Shown here: positions 53,744 through 62,949 of the stretch, piece by piece
Numbering within the stretch: position 1 is the first letter of the stretch
Layout: each line of letters starts with the position of its first letter
Source of the DNA: Achromobacter sp. Root83
GTDB taxonomy: Bacteria > Pseudomonadota > Gammaproteobacteria > Burkholderiales > Burkholderiaceae_B
Assembly: GCF_001428845.1 (NCBI RefSeq)
Contig: NZ_LMIU01000025.1
Span: 187,435 to 251,434 of the forward strand
Direction of reading: 5' to 3'
DNA length: 64,000 nucleotides
Notes under the pieces: generated by a model
What the model saw: the letters and a program-made list of their open reading frames with translations, nothing else
Told to the model about the DNA's origin: nothing
Databases searched by the model: none
Translations under genes and position numbers: made by a program

Positions 53744-54921
53744 CCGCCGTGCATGGCGCCAACACCGGTGCGCTGGCGGGGCTGACAGTCATCGAGCTCG
53801 AAGGCATCGGCCCGGCCCCGATGGCCGCGATGCTATTGGCCGACCTGGGCGCGACCGTCCTGCGCATCCAGCGCCGCGACCCGGTCGAACAGGGCATCCA
53901 GCGCGAGCTTCGATACAACCTGCTGCTGCGCAACCGCACGTCCATAGAACTGGACCTGAAGCAGCCCGAGGCCGTCAGCCTGGTGCTGGACCTGGTCGAA
54001 AACGCCGACGCGCTGATCGAGGGTTTCCGGCCCGGCGTGATGGAACGCCTGGGCCTGGGGCCCGGCCCCTGCCTGGCGCGCAATCCGCGCCTGGTCTATG
54101 GCCGGGTGACGGGTTGGGGCCAGGACGGCCCTCTGGCCCAGTCGGCCGGACACGACATCAACTATCTGGCGATCACCGGCGCGTTGGGCGCGATTGGCCG
54201 CCAGGGCCAGCCCCCGGCCCCCCCCTTGGCGCTGCTAGGCGACTTCGCGGGCGGCGGGCTGTATCTCGCCCTAGGCATTCTGGCCGCCTTGATCGAACGC
54301 GCCCGCAGCGGCCGGGGGCAGGTGGTGGATGCGGCCATGGTCGACGGCGTGGCGTCGCTGTCCACGGCGTTCTTCGGACTGGCGGCGGCAGGCGTGTGGC
54401 AACCGGAACGCGGCGCCAATCTGATCGATTCGGGCGCGCCGTTCTACGACGTCTACGCCTGCCGCGATGGGCGCTATGTCTCGGTGGGCCCGCTGGAATC
54501 CAGGTTCTTCAGGAAGCTGCTGGCCTTGCTGGAACTGCCGGAAGACCTGGCGGGCTGGCAGGCCGACCGCAAGCGCTGGCCCGATCTGCGTGCGCGGCTG
54601 GCGCAAGCCTTCTCCAGCCGGCCGCGCGACGAATGGAGCGCGCGCCTGGACGGCACGGACGCCTGCTTCGCGCCGGTGCTGAGCTTCGAGGAAGCCCCCG
54701 GCCATGCCCACTTGCGCGCGCGCGGCACCTTCATCGAGGTCGCCGGCGTCACGCAACCGGCGCCCGCGCCGCGCCTGAGCCGCAGCGCCGCGCCGCCCAC
54801 GGCCCCGCCCGCGCCGCCCCTGCGCGGTGTTCACGCGCTTGCGGCATTGGGCCGCTGGCTGTCCCCGTCGACGCTGGAACGCGTCCAGGCTCAGGGACTG
54901 TTCCCAGGCGAGACCGCGTGA
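53740..54921 (+). CDS. Alpha-methylacyl-CoA racemase-like CaiB-family protein
   Basis: This 393-residue protein starts at a GTG that overlaps the BAAT-like stop (GTGA). It is a CaiB-fold protein with the racemase sequence AGHDINYLAITG (His138) and LLGDFAGGGLY (Asp168), the two residues used as acid and base in AMACR-type enzymes. It therefore probably inverts the 2-methyl centre of a branched acyl-CoA rather than moving CoA. A longer frame upstream (from 53680) is less likely. The GTGA overlap fixes it to the same mRNA as the BAAT-like gene. Confidence 0.87.
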   Translation: MTAVHGANTGALAGLTVIELEGIGPAPMAAMLLADLGATVLRIQRRDPVEQGIQRELRYNLLLRNRTSIELDLKQPEAVSLVLDLVENADALIEGFRPGVMERLGLGPGPCLARNPRLVYGRVTGWGQDGPLAQSAGHDINYLAITGALGAIGRQGQPPAPPLALLGDFAGGGLYLALGILAALIERARSGRGQVVDAAMVDGVASLSTAFFGLAAAGVWQPERGANLIDSGAPFYDVYACRDGRYVSVGPLESRFFRKLLALLELPEDLAGWQADRKRWPDLRARLAQAFSSRPRDEWSARLDGTDACFAPVLSFEEAPGHAHLRARGTFIEVAGVTQPAPAPRLSRSAAPPTAPPAPPLRGVHALAALGRWLSPSTLERVQAQGLFPGETA

Positions 54922-54944
54922 CGCGCCCCCGCTGGCTTCGGGAG

Positions 54945-54976
54945 CCGGCGCGACCCCTCTGAACGGATCGCGCCGG
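54945..54976. terminator. Hairpin between convergent genes
   Basis: CCGGCGCGA and TCGCGCCGG pair perfectly with a 14-base loop in the 78-base space between two convergent stop codons. No T tract is seen, so the termination role is tentative. Confidence 0.35.
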
Positions 54977-54999
54977 GGCCGGGCCCTTATCCCGTGCCT

Positions 55000-56025
55000 T
55001 CAGCTTCCCGGATTGGCGTGGGCCGCTTCGAAGAAATACTCCTTCCATGAAGCGGCCCTGGCCTGCAGCACGCCGATTTCGTGCAGCTTGTCCGCATACA
55101 CCTGCGTCTGCTGCGGACTCACCGTGAACTGGTTTTCGGGATCGTCGATGATCTTTCTGACGAAGTCCGGCGGCAGCTTGGAGCTCTGCTGGCGGATGAA
55201 GATGGCGGCGGCTTCCTCTTTGTGCGCCGGAATCCACGCGGCCGCTTCGGCGAGCGCGGCGTAGAACGCCTTGTAGGTCTTGGGATTGGCGTCGTGGAAT
55301 TTCTGGGTGGTGTAGAGCACATTGAACGTCGCCGGACCGCCCAGGATCTCGTACGAGCTGATCACCTTGTGCACCGCCGGGTTGCGTGCCAATGCCTGGT
55401 AGTAGAACGGGGCGCTGGAGAAATGCGCGTTCACTTCCAGGCCGCCCGAGATCAAGGCCGTGGTGGCATCGGGGTGCGGCAGGCTGATCGAGATATCGTC
55501 GAAGCGCTTGAAGTTGTCCTTGCCGTAGCGCTTGGCGGCCTCGATCTGCAGGGTGCGCGATTGGAATCCCACGCCGGCCGCGGGTACGGCGATGCGGTCC
55601 TTGGCCGAAAAGTCGTCCAGCGTCTTCACGGCCGGGTTATTGCTCAGCAGGTAGTTGGGCAAGGAGCCCAACGCCGCCACCAGCTTCACGTTCTGCTTGC
55701 CGCGCGTGCGGTCCCACAGCACCAGCGCGGGCGGCACACCCGCCGACACCATGTCCAGCGCACCGGCAAGCAGCGCCTCGTTCATGGCCGAGGCGCCCGA
55801 TATCTGCGCCCATTCCACCTTGATGTCCAGCCCGGCCTCCTTGCCGTGCTTCTCGACCAGCTTCTGGTCTTTCACCACGTCGAGGATCAGGTAGGCAATG
55901 CCGAACTGCTGCGCCACGCGCAACGAGCCCTCTGCATGGGCCGGGGCGGCAGCGGCCGCGAGCGCAATGGCAAGCAGCACCGCAACCGCGGCGGCGCGTT
56001 GCGGGCGAAAAGGTCGGAGAGACAT
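55000..56025 (-). CDS. NMT1-type ABC substrate-binding protein
   Basis: The ATG at 56025 gives a 341-residue protein with a signal peptide (about 1-32, ending AAPAHAEG) and the NMT1 fold (AYLILDVVKDQKLVEKHG, VPAAGVGFQSRTLQIEAA). It is convergent with the racemase gene and stands apart from any permease. By elimination it may serve the ATPase-permease pair at 50580-52194, making a transporter split by the BAAT-racemase pair. Confidence 0.87.
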   Translation of the reverse strand: MSLRPFRPQRAAAVAVLLAIALAAAAAPAHAEGSLRVAQQFGIAYLILDVVKDQKLVEKHGKEAGLDIKVEWAQISGASAMNEALLAGALDMVSAGVPPALVLWDRTRGKQNVKLVAALGSLPNYLLSNNPAVKTLDDFSAKDRIAVPAAGVGFQSRTLQIEAAKRYGKDNFKRFDDISISLPHPDATTALISGGLEVNAHFSSAPFYYQALARNPAVHKVISSYEILGGPATFNVLYTTQKFHDANPKTYKAFYAALAEAAAWIPAHKEEAAAIFIRQQSSKLPPDFVRKIIDDPENQFTVSPQQTQVYADKLHEIGVLQARAASWKEYFFEAAHANPGS

Positions 56026-56265
56026 GGGAAGGCGGGCTCCTTGGGCCGGATGGTTCGCACGGAAGATGACCGGCGATCCTAGCAATCGCGGACCCACAAG
56101 CGGAACGAACAATTTCTGCTATCCAAATAGCGTCGGGATCCATGGCGCGAGCGCGGCGAAGTCGCGCACGCAGCGTGCGCGGTCGCCCGCGCTTCCGCCT
56201 CTTCGCCAACGGCGGGCCGGGGATCTGCAAATCACCCGGCCCGGTCAGTGGCAACCACGCCCCGA

Positions 56266-57534
56266 TCAATCCGGCGCCCGGCCCTCGTACATATAGTCCC
56301 GCCGCCACGGGTAGGAGGGGTCGGCGGGATTGTCCAGTTCATCCCCGCGCCCGGTCGCGGGCTGCTGGGCCAGAATCTGGTGCAGCGCGATCCAGCCGTG
56401 CTGGAAGGCCATCGCGCAACCCGCCAGGTACAGCCGATAGGCGCGCAGCGAGCGCTCGCCCTGCTCTCCACCCAGTATCCGTGCCGCCTCGGGCAGCCGG
56501 GCTTCGAGCCCATCGCTCCATGCCCACAGGGTGCGCGCGTAATGCGGCCGCAGGTTCTCCAGATCCAGGTCCTCGAGCCCGCCGTTGGTCAGGGCTTCCA
56601 TCACCACGCTGATATGCGTGAGCTCGCCGCCCGGGAAGATGTACTTCTCGATGAACTCGCCCATGCCGTTGCCCAGCTCCGGGTTGTACACACCGGCCGC
56701 GGTGATGCCGTGGTTCATGATCAGCCCGCCCGGCTTGAGCAGCCGGCGCAGCTTGGCGAAATAGCCATTCAGTTGGGCACGGCCCACATGCTCGAACATG
56801 CCCACGGACGCGATCTTGTCGAAGGGCGCGGACTCGTCCAGCTTGCGGTAGTCCAGCAGTTCGATGCGCACGCGGCCGCCCAGGCCCTTTTCCTGGATCA
56901 GCTTCGTCACGTACGCATGCTGGTTGCGCGACAGCGTAATGCCGGTGGCATCCACGCCGTAGCACTCGGCGGCCCACAGCAGCAGCCCGCCCCACCCCGC
57001 CCCCACATCCAGAAAGCGTTCGCCGGCGCGCAAGCGCAGCTTGCGGCAGATGTGGTCCAGCTTGGCCTCCTGGGCCTGCGCCAGCGTCATGCCGGGCGTC
57101 CGGAAATAGGCGCACGAATAGACGCGGCGCGGGTCCAGCCACAGCCCGTAGAAGTCGTCGGACAGGTCGTAATGGAATTCGATCTGCCTGGCGTCGCGCT
57201 CGGCCGAATGCCGCCACACCGACATCACCTTGCGCACCAGATCGGTCAGCCAGCCGCCGCGCGCGGCGTCCACTGGAGACCCCGGCAAAAGCGCCGACGC
57301 CACCGCCATGACGTCGCGCATGCTGCCCTCGATATCGATGCGGCCCTCTACATAGTCCTGTCCCAGCACGCCCACGGCGCCCTCGGCCAGATGGACCAGC
57401 GCGGCCTTGTCATGCGTCACGAACCGGACTCTGGGATCCGGGGGGCCGAGCACGGCGCCATCGGGCAGCACGAGCTGGACGGGGACCGGCAGCGCCTGAA
57501 GCTTGCGTTCCACAATAGACAGCAAAGGATTCAT
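56266..57534 (-). CDS. Cyclopropane-fatty-acyl-phospholipid synthase family
   Basis: This 422-residue SAM methyltransferase has the motif LDVGAGWGGLLLWAAECYGV near 186, YGLWLDPRRVYSCAYFRT near 135 and HISVVMEALTNGG near 310, the CFA-synthase pattern. It adds a methylene group from SAM to cis-unsaturated acyl chains of membrane lipids. Its length is a little over E. coli Cfa (382). It is unlinked to its neighbours and divergent from the MFS gene. Confidence 0.9.
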   Translation of the reverse strand: MNPLLSIVERKLQALPVPVQLVLPDGAVLGPPDPRVRFVTHDKAALVHLAEGAVGVLGQDYVEGRIDIEGSMRDVMAVASALLPGSPVDAARGGWLTDLVRKVMSVWRHSAERDARQIEFHYDLSDDFYGLWLDPRRVYSCAYFRTPGMTLAQAQEAKLDHICRKLRLRAGERFLDVGAGWGGLLLWAAECYGVDATGITLSRNQHAYVTKLIQEKGLGGRVRIELLDYRKLDESAPFDKIASVGMFEHVGRAQLNGYFAKLRRLLKPGGLIMNHGITAAGVYNPELGNGMGEFIEKYIFPGGELTHISVVMEALTNGGLEDLDLENLRPHYARTLWAWSDGLEARLPEAARILGGEQGERSLRAYRLYLAGCAMAFQHGWIALHQILAQQPATGRGDELDNPADPSYPWRRDYMYEGRAPD

Positions 57535-57688
57535 GGCGGCTCCTCCAAATACGTGAGAACACCAAAAACTCTATCGGAAAACACCTGCAATCTGCCAGTA
57601 AGGCAGCCCATGATAAAGTCGCTGGCTTGGCGCAAATCATGCAATTGCACACGCCCGCGCCCTGCCTCTGCGTTTTACCGCGACCTAC

Positions 57689-58891
57689 ATGCCCCCACCA
57701 ACACAAACCTTCCGCAGTGGCCTGCCCGGTTGGCTCATTCTCATGGGCGCACTGACGGCCATCGGCCCGTTCGCCATCGACATGTACCTGCCCGCGTTCC
57801 CCACGATCGCGGCGAACCTGGGTGTGTCCCGCGGCGATGTCGAGCGCACGCTGGCGGCCTATCTGATCGGGCTGGCGATGGCGCAGGTGTTCTACGGCCC
57901 CATGGCCGACCGCTTTGGACGCAAGCCGCCGTTACTGGTCGGCCTGGCGCTGTTCATGGTGGCTTCGCTGGGTTGCGCGCTGTCGGGCTCGGTCGAGGCG
58001 CTGACCGGCTGGCGCGTCGTGCAAGCCATGGGCGGCGCGGCCGGCATCGTCATCCCGCGCGCGGTCATCCGCGACCACTACGAAACCCATGAAGCCGCGC
58101 GCGCGATGTCGCTGTTGATGCTCATCATGGGCCTTGCTCCCATCCTCGCGCCCTTGGCCGGCGGCCAGCTCCTGGCCATCACCTCGTGGCGCAGCCTGTT
58201 CTGGGTGATGCTGGCGGGCGGCGCGATGCTGATGGTCGCGGTCACCCTGATCATGAAGGAATCGCTGGCGCCGGAACGCGTGGTGCCGTTGCGCTGGAGC
58301 ACCATCCTGCACAACTACCGCGCCCTGTTCGCGCACCGGGGCTTCATGGCGCACAGCCTGGCGGGGGGCTTCGGCCAGGCCGGCATGTTCGCCTACATCA
58401 TCGGTTCGCCGCGTGTCTTCATCGAACTCTACGGCGTGCCGCCGCAGTATTACGGCCTGCTGTTCGGCACCAATGCGCTGTCGCTCATCATCTGTTCGCA
58501 GATCAGCGCCCGCCTGCTGCGCACCTATACGCCGCGCCAGCTCCAGCGCAACGCCCTCACGTCGCTGGCCTGCGCCAGCCTGGCCGCCGTGGCGCTGACG
58601 CTTGCGGGCTGGATGACGCTGCCGCTCCTGATGCTGTGCCTGATCGGGTACATGGGTAGCCAGGGCTTCGTGAACCCCAACTCGGCGGCGCTCGCGCTGT
58701 CGGACCAGGGCAAGCGGCTGGGCGCGGCGTCCGCGCTATTGGGGACACTTCAACTGTCCTGCGGCGCGCTGGCGGGGTTCGCCGTCAGCGCCTGGCAAAC
58801 CGACAGCGCCCTGCCGCTGACGACCACGCTGGCGGCCTGCGCCTGCCTGTCCTGGATATCGGGCCGCGTGGCGCAATCGCACACTGCCTAG
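57689..58891 (+). CDS. Bcr/CflA-family MFS drug exporter
   Basis: This 400-residue protein has twelve predicted helices and the Bcr/CflA start (AIGPFAIDMYLPAFPTIA) with motif A YGPMADRFGRKPPLLVG near 70-86. Family members export bicyclomycin, chloramphenicol or amino acids. It is a single gene. The spacing to the next gene is about 300 bases and holds the rpmB promoter. Confidence 0.92.
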   Translation: MPPPTQTFRSGLPGWLILMGALTAIGPFAIDMYLPAFPTIAANLGVSRGDVERTLAAYLIGLAMAQVFYGPMADRFGRKPPLLVGLALFMVASLGCALSGSVEALTGWRVVQAMGGAAGIVIPRAVIRDHYETHEAARAMSLLMLIMGLAPILAPLAGGQLLAITSWRSLFWVMLAGGAMLMVAVTLIMKESLAPERVVPLRWSTILHNYRALFAHRGFMAHSLAGGFGQAGMFAYIIGSPRVFIELYGVPPQYYGLLFGTNALSLIICSQISARLLRTYTPRQLQRNALTSLACASLAAVALTLAGWMTLPLLMLCLIGYMGSQGFVNPNSAALALSDQGKRLGAASALLGTLQLSCGALAGFAVSAWQTDSALPLTTTLAACACLSWISGRVAQSHTA

Positions 58892-58900
58892 CCTGCCCGC

Positions 58901-58930
58901 TTGATTTACTTACGAATTTCGTATTAGAAT
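58901..58930 (+). promoter_or_regulatory. Candidate rpmB promoter with palindrome
   Basis: TTGATT and TAGAAT are separated by 18 bases and could be a sigma70 promoter, about 260 bases before rpmB. A perfect inverted repeat, TACGAA-T-TTCGTA (58911-58923), lies inside the spacer, a possible operator. The rest of the 298-base gap shows no gene. Confidence 0.4.
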
Positions 58931-59189
58931 CTAAGTCTTCACATGAAGTTTCCCGTGCTGGTCTACTATGCTTTGTAGTTCAGCACTCTGACCCCCAACC
59001 GCGTAGCGTCAAGAAGCGGGTGGCAGGCAGCGGGTATAAGCACGGGGCGGAAACACTCCCCCCTCATCCACTAAGACTGGGTGGCCGGACCAGGCAGCGC
59101 ACAGCGCAGCCCATACAGTCCGGCGGCTAAAACCCTGTCTACCCCCACACAGCGATGCGCGGCAAGAACGACACTTAAGAGGTGCATCC

Positions 59190-59426
59190 ATGGCACGCGT
59201 ATGCCAAGTGACCGGCAAAGGCCCGATGGTGGGCAACAATGTTTCGCACGCGAACAACAAGACCAAGCGTCGCTTCCTGCCCAACCTGCAATCGCGCCGG
59301 TTCTGGGTTGAAAGCGAAAACCGCTGGGTTCGCCTGCGCGTCTCGGCCAAGGCCATCCGCACGATCGACAAGAACGGCATCGAAGCCGTGCTGGCCGAAA
59401 TGCGTGCCCGCGGCGAAATGGCCTAA
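59190..59426 (+). CDS. rpmB: 50S ribosomal protein L28
   Basis: This 78-residue protein starts [21 protein letters not shown] and continues [18 protein letters not shown], the exact L28 pattern. The start has AGAGGTG before the ATG. It is a ribosomal large-subunit protein, co-transcribed with rpmG 37 bases downstream, as in most bacteria. There is a single Cys and so no zinc ribbon. Confidence 0.98.
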   Translation: MARVCQVTGKGPMVGNNVSHANNKTKRRFLPNLQSRRFWVESENRWVRLRVSAKAIRTIDKNGIEAVLAEMRARGEMA

Positions 59427-59463
59427 TCGGCCTCCCCGCCAATCTACATACTAGGAGCACGAC

Positions 59464-59631
59464 ATGGCCAAAGGTATCCGCGAAAAGATCAAGCTCGAGT
59501 CGACTGCCGGCACGGGTCATTTCTACACGACCACCAAGAACAAGCGCAACATGCCCGAGAAGATGCTGATCAAGAAGTTTGATCCGGTCGCTCGCAAGCA
59601 CGTGGACTACAAGGAAACCAAGCTGAAGTAA
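59464..59631 (+). CDS. rpmG: 50S ribosomal protein L33
   Basis: This 55-residue protein begins [18 protein letters not shown] and contains [14 protein letters not shown], typical of L33. No cysteines are present, so it is the zinc-independent form. It follows rpmB and is followed by a clear terminator. Confidence 0.98.
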   Translation: MAKGIREKIKLESTAGTGHFYTTTKNKRNMPEKMLIKKFDPVARKHVDYKETKLK

Positions 59632-59659
59632 TTCAGCCGGTATCCCGCGCGTCGAAAGG

Positions 59660-59685
59660 GCCCTGCAAATTGCAGGGCTTTTTTT
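59660..59685 (+). terminator. Intrinsic terminator after rpmG
   Basis: GCCCTGC and GCAGGGC pair with a five-base loop (AAATT) and are followed by seven T residues. It lies 29 bases after the rpmG stop. It is the clearest intrinsic terminator in the window. Confidence 0.9.
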
Positions 59686-59842
59686 ATTGGCGGCGGGCGG
59701 GGATCAGAACGTTTCCGGGTGGGGCGGCGGGGCAACTATTCCATTTGCCGCATCGCGGAAGCGCATGTTTCAATTAGGCCGCCAGCCGCGGCGCCCCCTG
59801 GGCGCGCCTACGCCCGATTCCTCTTTAGCCTGCGATACTGCC

Positions 59843-61072
59843 ATGATCCGTCCCTGCCTTACCCTGATGCGCCGCGCACTCGCGCCCGCACTTCTGGCCC
59901 TGGCGCTGGCTCCTGCCGCTCCTGCCGTCGCGAAAGACAAGGAACCGCCGATCCGCATCGGCGAGATCAACAGCTACAAGGCCATACCCGCCTTTCTGGG
60001 CCCCTACAAGAAGGGCTGGCAACTCGCGCTGGAAGAGGTCAACGCCGCGGGCGGCGTACTCGGCAGGAAGCTTGAAGTGGTTTCACGCGACGACAACGGC
60101 AACCCCGGCGACGCAGTGCGCGCCGCCCAGGAGCTGCTGGCGCGCGAAAAGGTCGAGCTATTGTTCGGCGGCTTTCTGTCCAATACCGGCCTGGCGCTGA
60201 CCGACTTCGCCAAGCAGCAAGAGGTCTTCTTCCTGGCTGCCGAACCGCTTACCGACAAGATCACCTGGCAGGAAGGCAACCGCTACACCTACCGCCTGCG
60301 CCCGTCCACCTGGATGCATGTGGCGGCGCTCGCCCCCAAGGCGCTCGCCTTGCGCAAGAAGCGCTGGGCCATCGTCTATCCCAACTATGAATACGGGCAG
60401 TCCGCCGTGGCCACGTTCAAGGCGATGATGACGTCCTTCCAGTCCGACGTCGAGTTCGTGGCCGAGCAGGCCGTTCCGCTGGGGAAGGTGGATGCCGGCG
60501 CCGTCGTGCAGGCCTTGGCCGATGCCAAGCCGGACGCCATCTTCAACGTGCTGTTCGCCGCCGACCTGACCCGCTTTGTGCGCGAAGGCAACACGCGCGG
60601 CCTGTTTGAAAACCGCGCAGTGGTGTCTGTATTGTCGGGCGAACCCGAATACCTGGAGCCGCTGGGCGCCGATACGCCCACCGGCTGGATCGTCACGGGC
60701 TACCCCTGGTACGCCATCGACACGCCGGCCAACAACACTTTCGTCGAGGCCTACAAGAAGCGCTACAACGAAACGCCCAAGGTGGGATCGGTGGTCGGAT
60801 ACGCGTCGCTGATGTCTATCGCCCAGGGCCTGAAGGCGGCCGGCTCCGTGGACACGGAAAAGCTCGTCGACGCCTTTGCGGGGCTGAAGGTCGACACCCC
60901 CTACGGCCCCGTCCAGTACCGCAAGATCGATCATCAATCGACAATGGGCGTGTACGTGGGCGTGACCGCGCTGGAAGACGGCAAAGGCATCATGAAGGAC
61001 TTCGTCTATATAGACGGCGCCCGGCTGCAGCCGCCCGACGAACAGGTCCGCAAGATGCGTCCGGCGCACTGA
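59843..61072 (+). CDS. LivK-type ABC substrate-binding protein
   Basis: The ATG at 59843 gives a 409-residue protein with a signal peptide (1-30, ending APAVAKD). The periplasmic binding protein type I fold shows in IRIGEINSYKAIPAFLGPYKKG, GFLSNTGLALTDFAKQ and SVVGYASLMSIAQGLKAAG. It should bind an amino acid, amide or aromatic acid. It overlaps the permease start (TGATG). Confidence 0.9.
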   Translation: MIRPCLTLMRRALAPALLALALAPAAPAVAKDKEPPIRIGEINSYKAIPAFLGPYKKGWQLALEEVNAAGGVLGRKLEVVSRDDNGNPGDAVRAAQELLAREKVELLFGGFLSNTGLALTDFAKQQEVFFLAAEPLTDKITWQEGNRYTYRLRPSTWMHVAALAPKALALRKKRWAIVYPNYEYGQSAVATFKAMMTSFQSDVEFVAEQAVPLGKVDAGAVVQALADAKPDAIFNVLFAADLTRFVREGNTRGLFENRAVVSVLSGEPEYLEPLGADTPTGWIVTGYPWYAIDTPANNTFVEAYKKRYNETPKVGSVVGYASLMSIAQGLKAAGSVDTEKLVDAFAGLKVDTPYGPVQYRKIDHQSTMGVYVGVTALEDGKGIMKDFVYIDGARLQPPDEQVRKMRPAH

Positions 61073-62949
61073 TGAGCGTTTCCGGGCTGCTGCTGCAGCT
61101 GCTCAACGGCCTCGCGGACGCCAGCGCGCTGTTTCTGGTCGCCGCGGGCCTGTCGCTGATTTTCGGCGTGACGCGCGTCGTCAACTTCGCGCATGGCTCG
61201 TTCTACATGCTGGGCATTTACCTGGCCTGGACATTCACCCGCTACTTCGGCGATGGCGCCGGCTACTGGGCCGGCCTGCTACTGGCGGCGCTGACCACCG
61301 GCGTGATCGGCGCCGCGGCCGAACTGCTCGTGCTCAAGCGCCTGTACCGCGCCCCCGAACTGTTCCAGTTGCTCGCCACGTTTGCCCTGGTGCTCATCAT
61401 CGGCGACGCCACGCTGGCCCTCTGGGGCCCCGAAGATCTCTTTGCCGCCCGCGCCCCCGGCCTTTCGGGGGCCGTCCAGATCCTGGGCCGCCGCTATCCC
61501 CAGTATGACCTCCTGCTGATCGCGGCGGGCCCGGTCGTCCTGGGCCTGCTCTGGCTCCTGCTGATGCGCACGCGCTGGGGCAGGCTGCTGCGGGCGGCGG
61601 CGGAAAACCGCACGATGCTGGCCGCGCTGGGCGTGAACCAGGCCTGGCTGTTCACCTCCGCCTTTACCCTGGGCGCCTTCCTGGCCGGCCTGGGCGGCGC
61701 GCTGGCTGCGCCGCGCGTGCCGGCCACGCTGGGGCTGGACCTGGAAATCATCGCCAGCGCGTTCGTGGTCGTGGTCGTGGGCGGCCTGGGATCGATTCCG
61801 GGCGCCTTCCTGGCGGCCTTGCTCATCTGCTCCATCAAGGCCGTGTTCGTCTTCCTGGGACAGGTGCAGATCGGCCCCTGGGTCTTCAATCTGTCCAAGC
61901 TGACGCTGCTGGCCGAATTCGCGGTGATGGCCGTGGTGCTGGTGGTGCGGCCCTGGGGCCTGCTGGGCAAGCCGCCCGCCCCGAGCTCGCACGCGGGCAT
62001 GCCCGAGCGCCCCATCGCTCCGGCCGGCCCCCGCCTGCGGCTGGCCTATGGCGTGCTGCTGGCGCTGCTGGCCCTGGTGCCGGTCGCCACCCTGTACTGG
62101 CCCTATCTCAGCATCCTGATGACCGAGATCCTGATCGCCGCGCTGTTTGCGGCCAGCCTCCACTTCCTGACCGGCATCGCCGGCATGACCTCGTTCGGCC
62201 ATGCGGCGTGGTTCGGCCTGGGCGCCTATGGCGCCGCGCTGCTGCTGAAGCTGGCCGCCGTGCCCATGGAAGCGGCCTTGCTGCTGGGCCCCTTTGCCGC
62301 CGCGTTCGGCGCGCTGGTGTTCGGCTGGTTCTGCGTGCGCCTGTCCGGCGTGTATCTGGCGATGCTCACGCTGGCCGTCGCGCAGATCCTCTGGGCACTC
62401 ACCTATCAATGGGACGATGTCACGGGCGGCAGCAACGGCCTGACCGGACTGTGGCCATCGGCCTGGCTGGCGCAAGGCCCCGGGTTCTACTACGTCACGC
62501 TCGCACTGTGCGCGGCGGGGGTCTGGTGGCTGCGCCGCCTGGCATTCTCGCCGCTGGGCTACGCGTTGCGCGGCGTGCGCGATTCCGCCTTGCGCGCCGA
62601 AGCGCTGGGCATGGACACGCGGCGCGTGCAGTGGGCAGGCTTTGTCGCCGCGTCCTTCGCCGCGGGCCTGGCCGGGTCGCTCTACGCGTTTTCCAAGGGC
62701 AGCATCGCGCCCGACGTGCTGGCGGTGAGCCGCTCGGTCGACGGCCTGGTCATGGTGCTGCTGGGCGGCATCCAGACGCTGGCCGGACCGCTCGTCGGCG
62801 CGGCGTCGTACACCTGGCTGCAGGACGCCGCCGCGCGCAGCACCGAGTACTGGCATGCCGTGCTCGGCCTGGCCATCCTGGCCCTGGTCATGGCCTTCCC
62901 GGAAGGCCTGGCGGGCGCGGCCGCGCGCCTGCGCAGGAGACCCGCATGA
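61072..62949 (+). CDS. Fused LivH-LivM ABC transporter permease
   Basis: This 625-residue protein joins two permease domains. Residues about 1-290 are LivH-like (LFGVTRVVNFAHGSFYMLG, GGLGSIPGAFLAALLI). After a Pro/Ala linker, residues about 320-620 are LivM-like (TGIAGMTSFGHAAWFGLGAYG, GGIQTLAGPLVGAA). About 16-18 helices are expected. One gene thus makes both halves of the channel. It starts inside the binding-protein stop. Confidence 0.92.
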   Translation: MSVSGLLLQLLNGLADASALFLVAAGLSLIFGVTRVVNFAHGSFYMLGIYLAWTFTRYFGDGAGYWAGLLLAALTTGVIGAAAELLVLKRLYRAPELFQLLATFALVLIIGDATLALWGPEDLFAARAPGLSGAVQILGRRYPQYDLLLIAAGPVVLGLLWLLLMRTRWGRLLRAAAENRTMLAALGVNQAWLFTSAFTLGAFLAGLGGALAAPRVPATLGLDLEIIASAFVVVVVGGLGSIPGAFLAALLICSIKAVFVFLGQVQIGPWVFNLSKLTLLAEFAVMAVVLVVRPWGLLGKPPAPSSHAGMPERPIAPAGPRLRLAYGVLLALLALVPVATLYWPYLSILMTEILIAALFAASLHFLTGIAGMTSFGHAAWFGLGAYGAALLLKLAAVPMEAALLLGPFAAAFGALVFGWFCVRLSGVYLAMLTLAVAQILWALTYQWDDVTGGSNGLTGLWPSAWLAQGPGFYYVTLALCAAGVWWLRRLAFSPLGYALRGVRDSALRAEALGMDTRRVQWAGFVAASFAAGLAGSLYAFSKGSIAPDVLAVSRSVDGLVMVLLGGIQTLAGPLVGAASYTWLQDAAARSTEYWHAVLGLAILALVMAFPEGLAGAAARLRRRPA

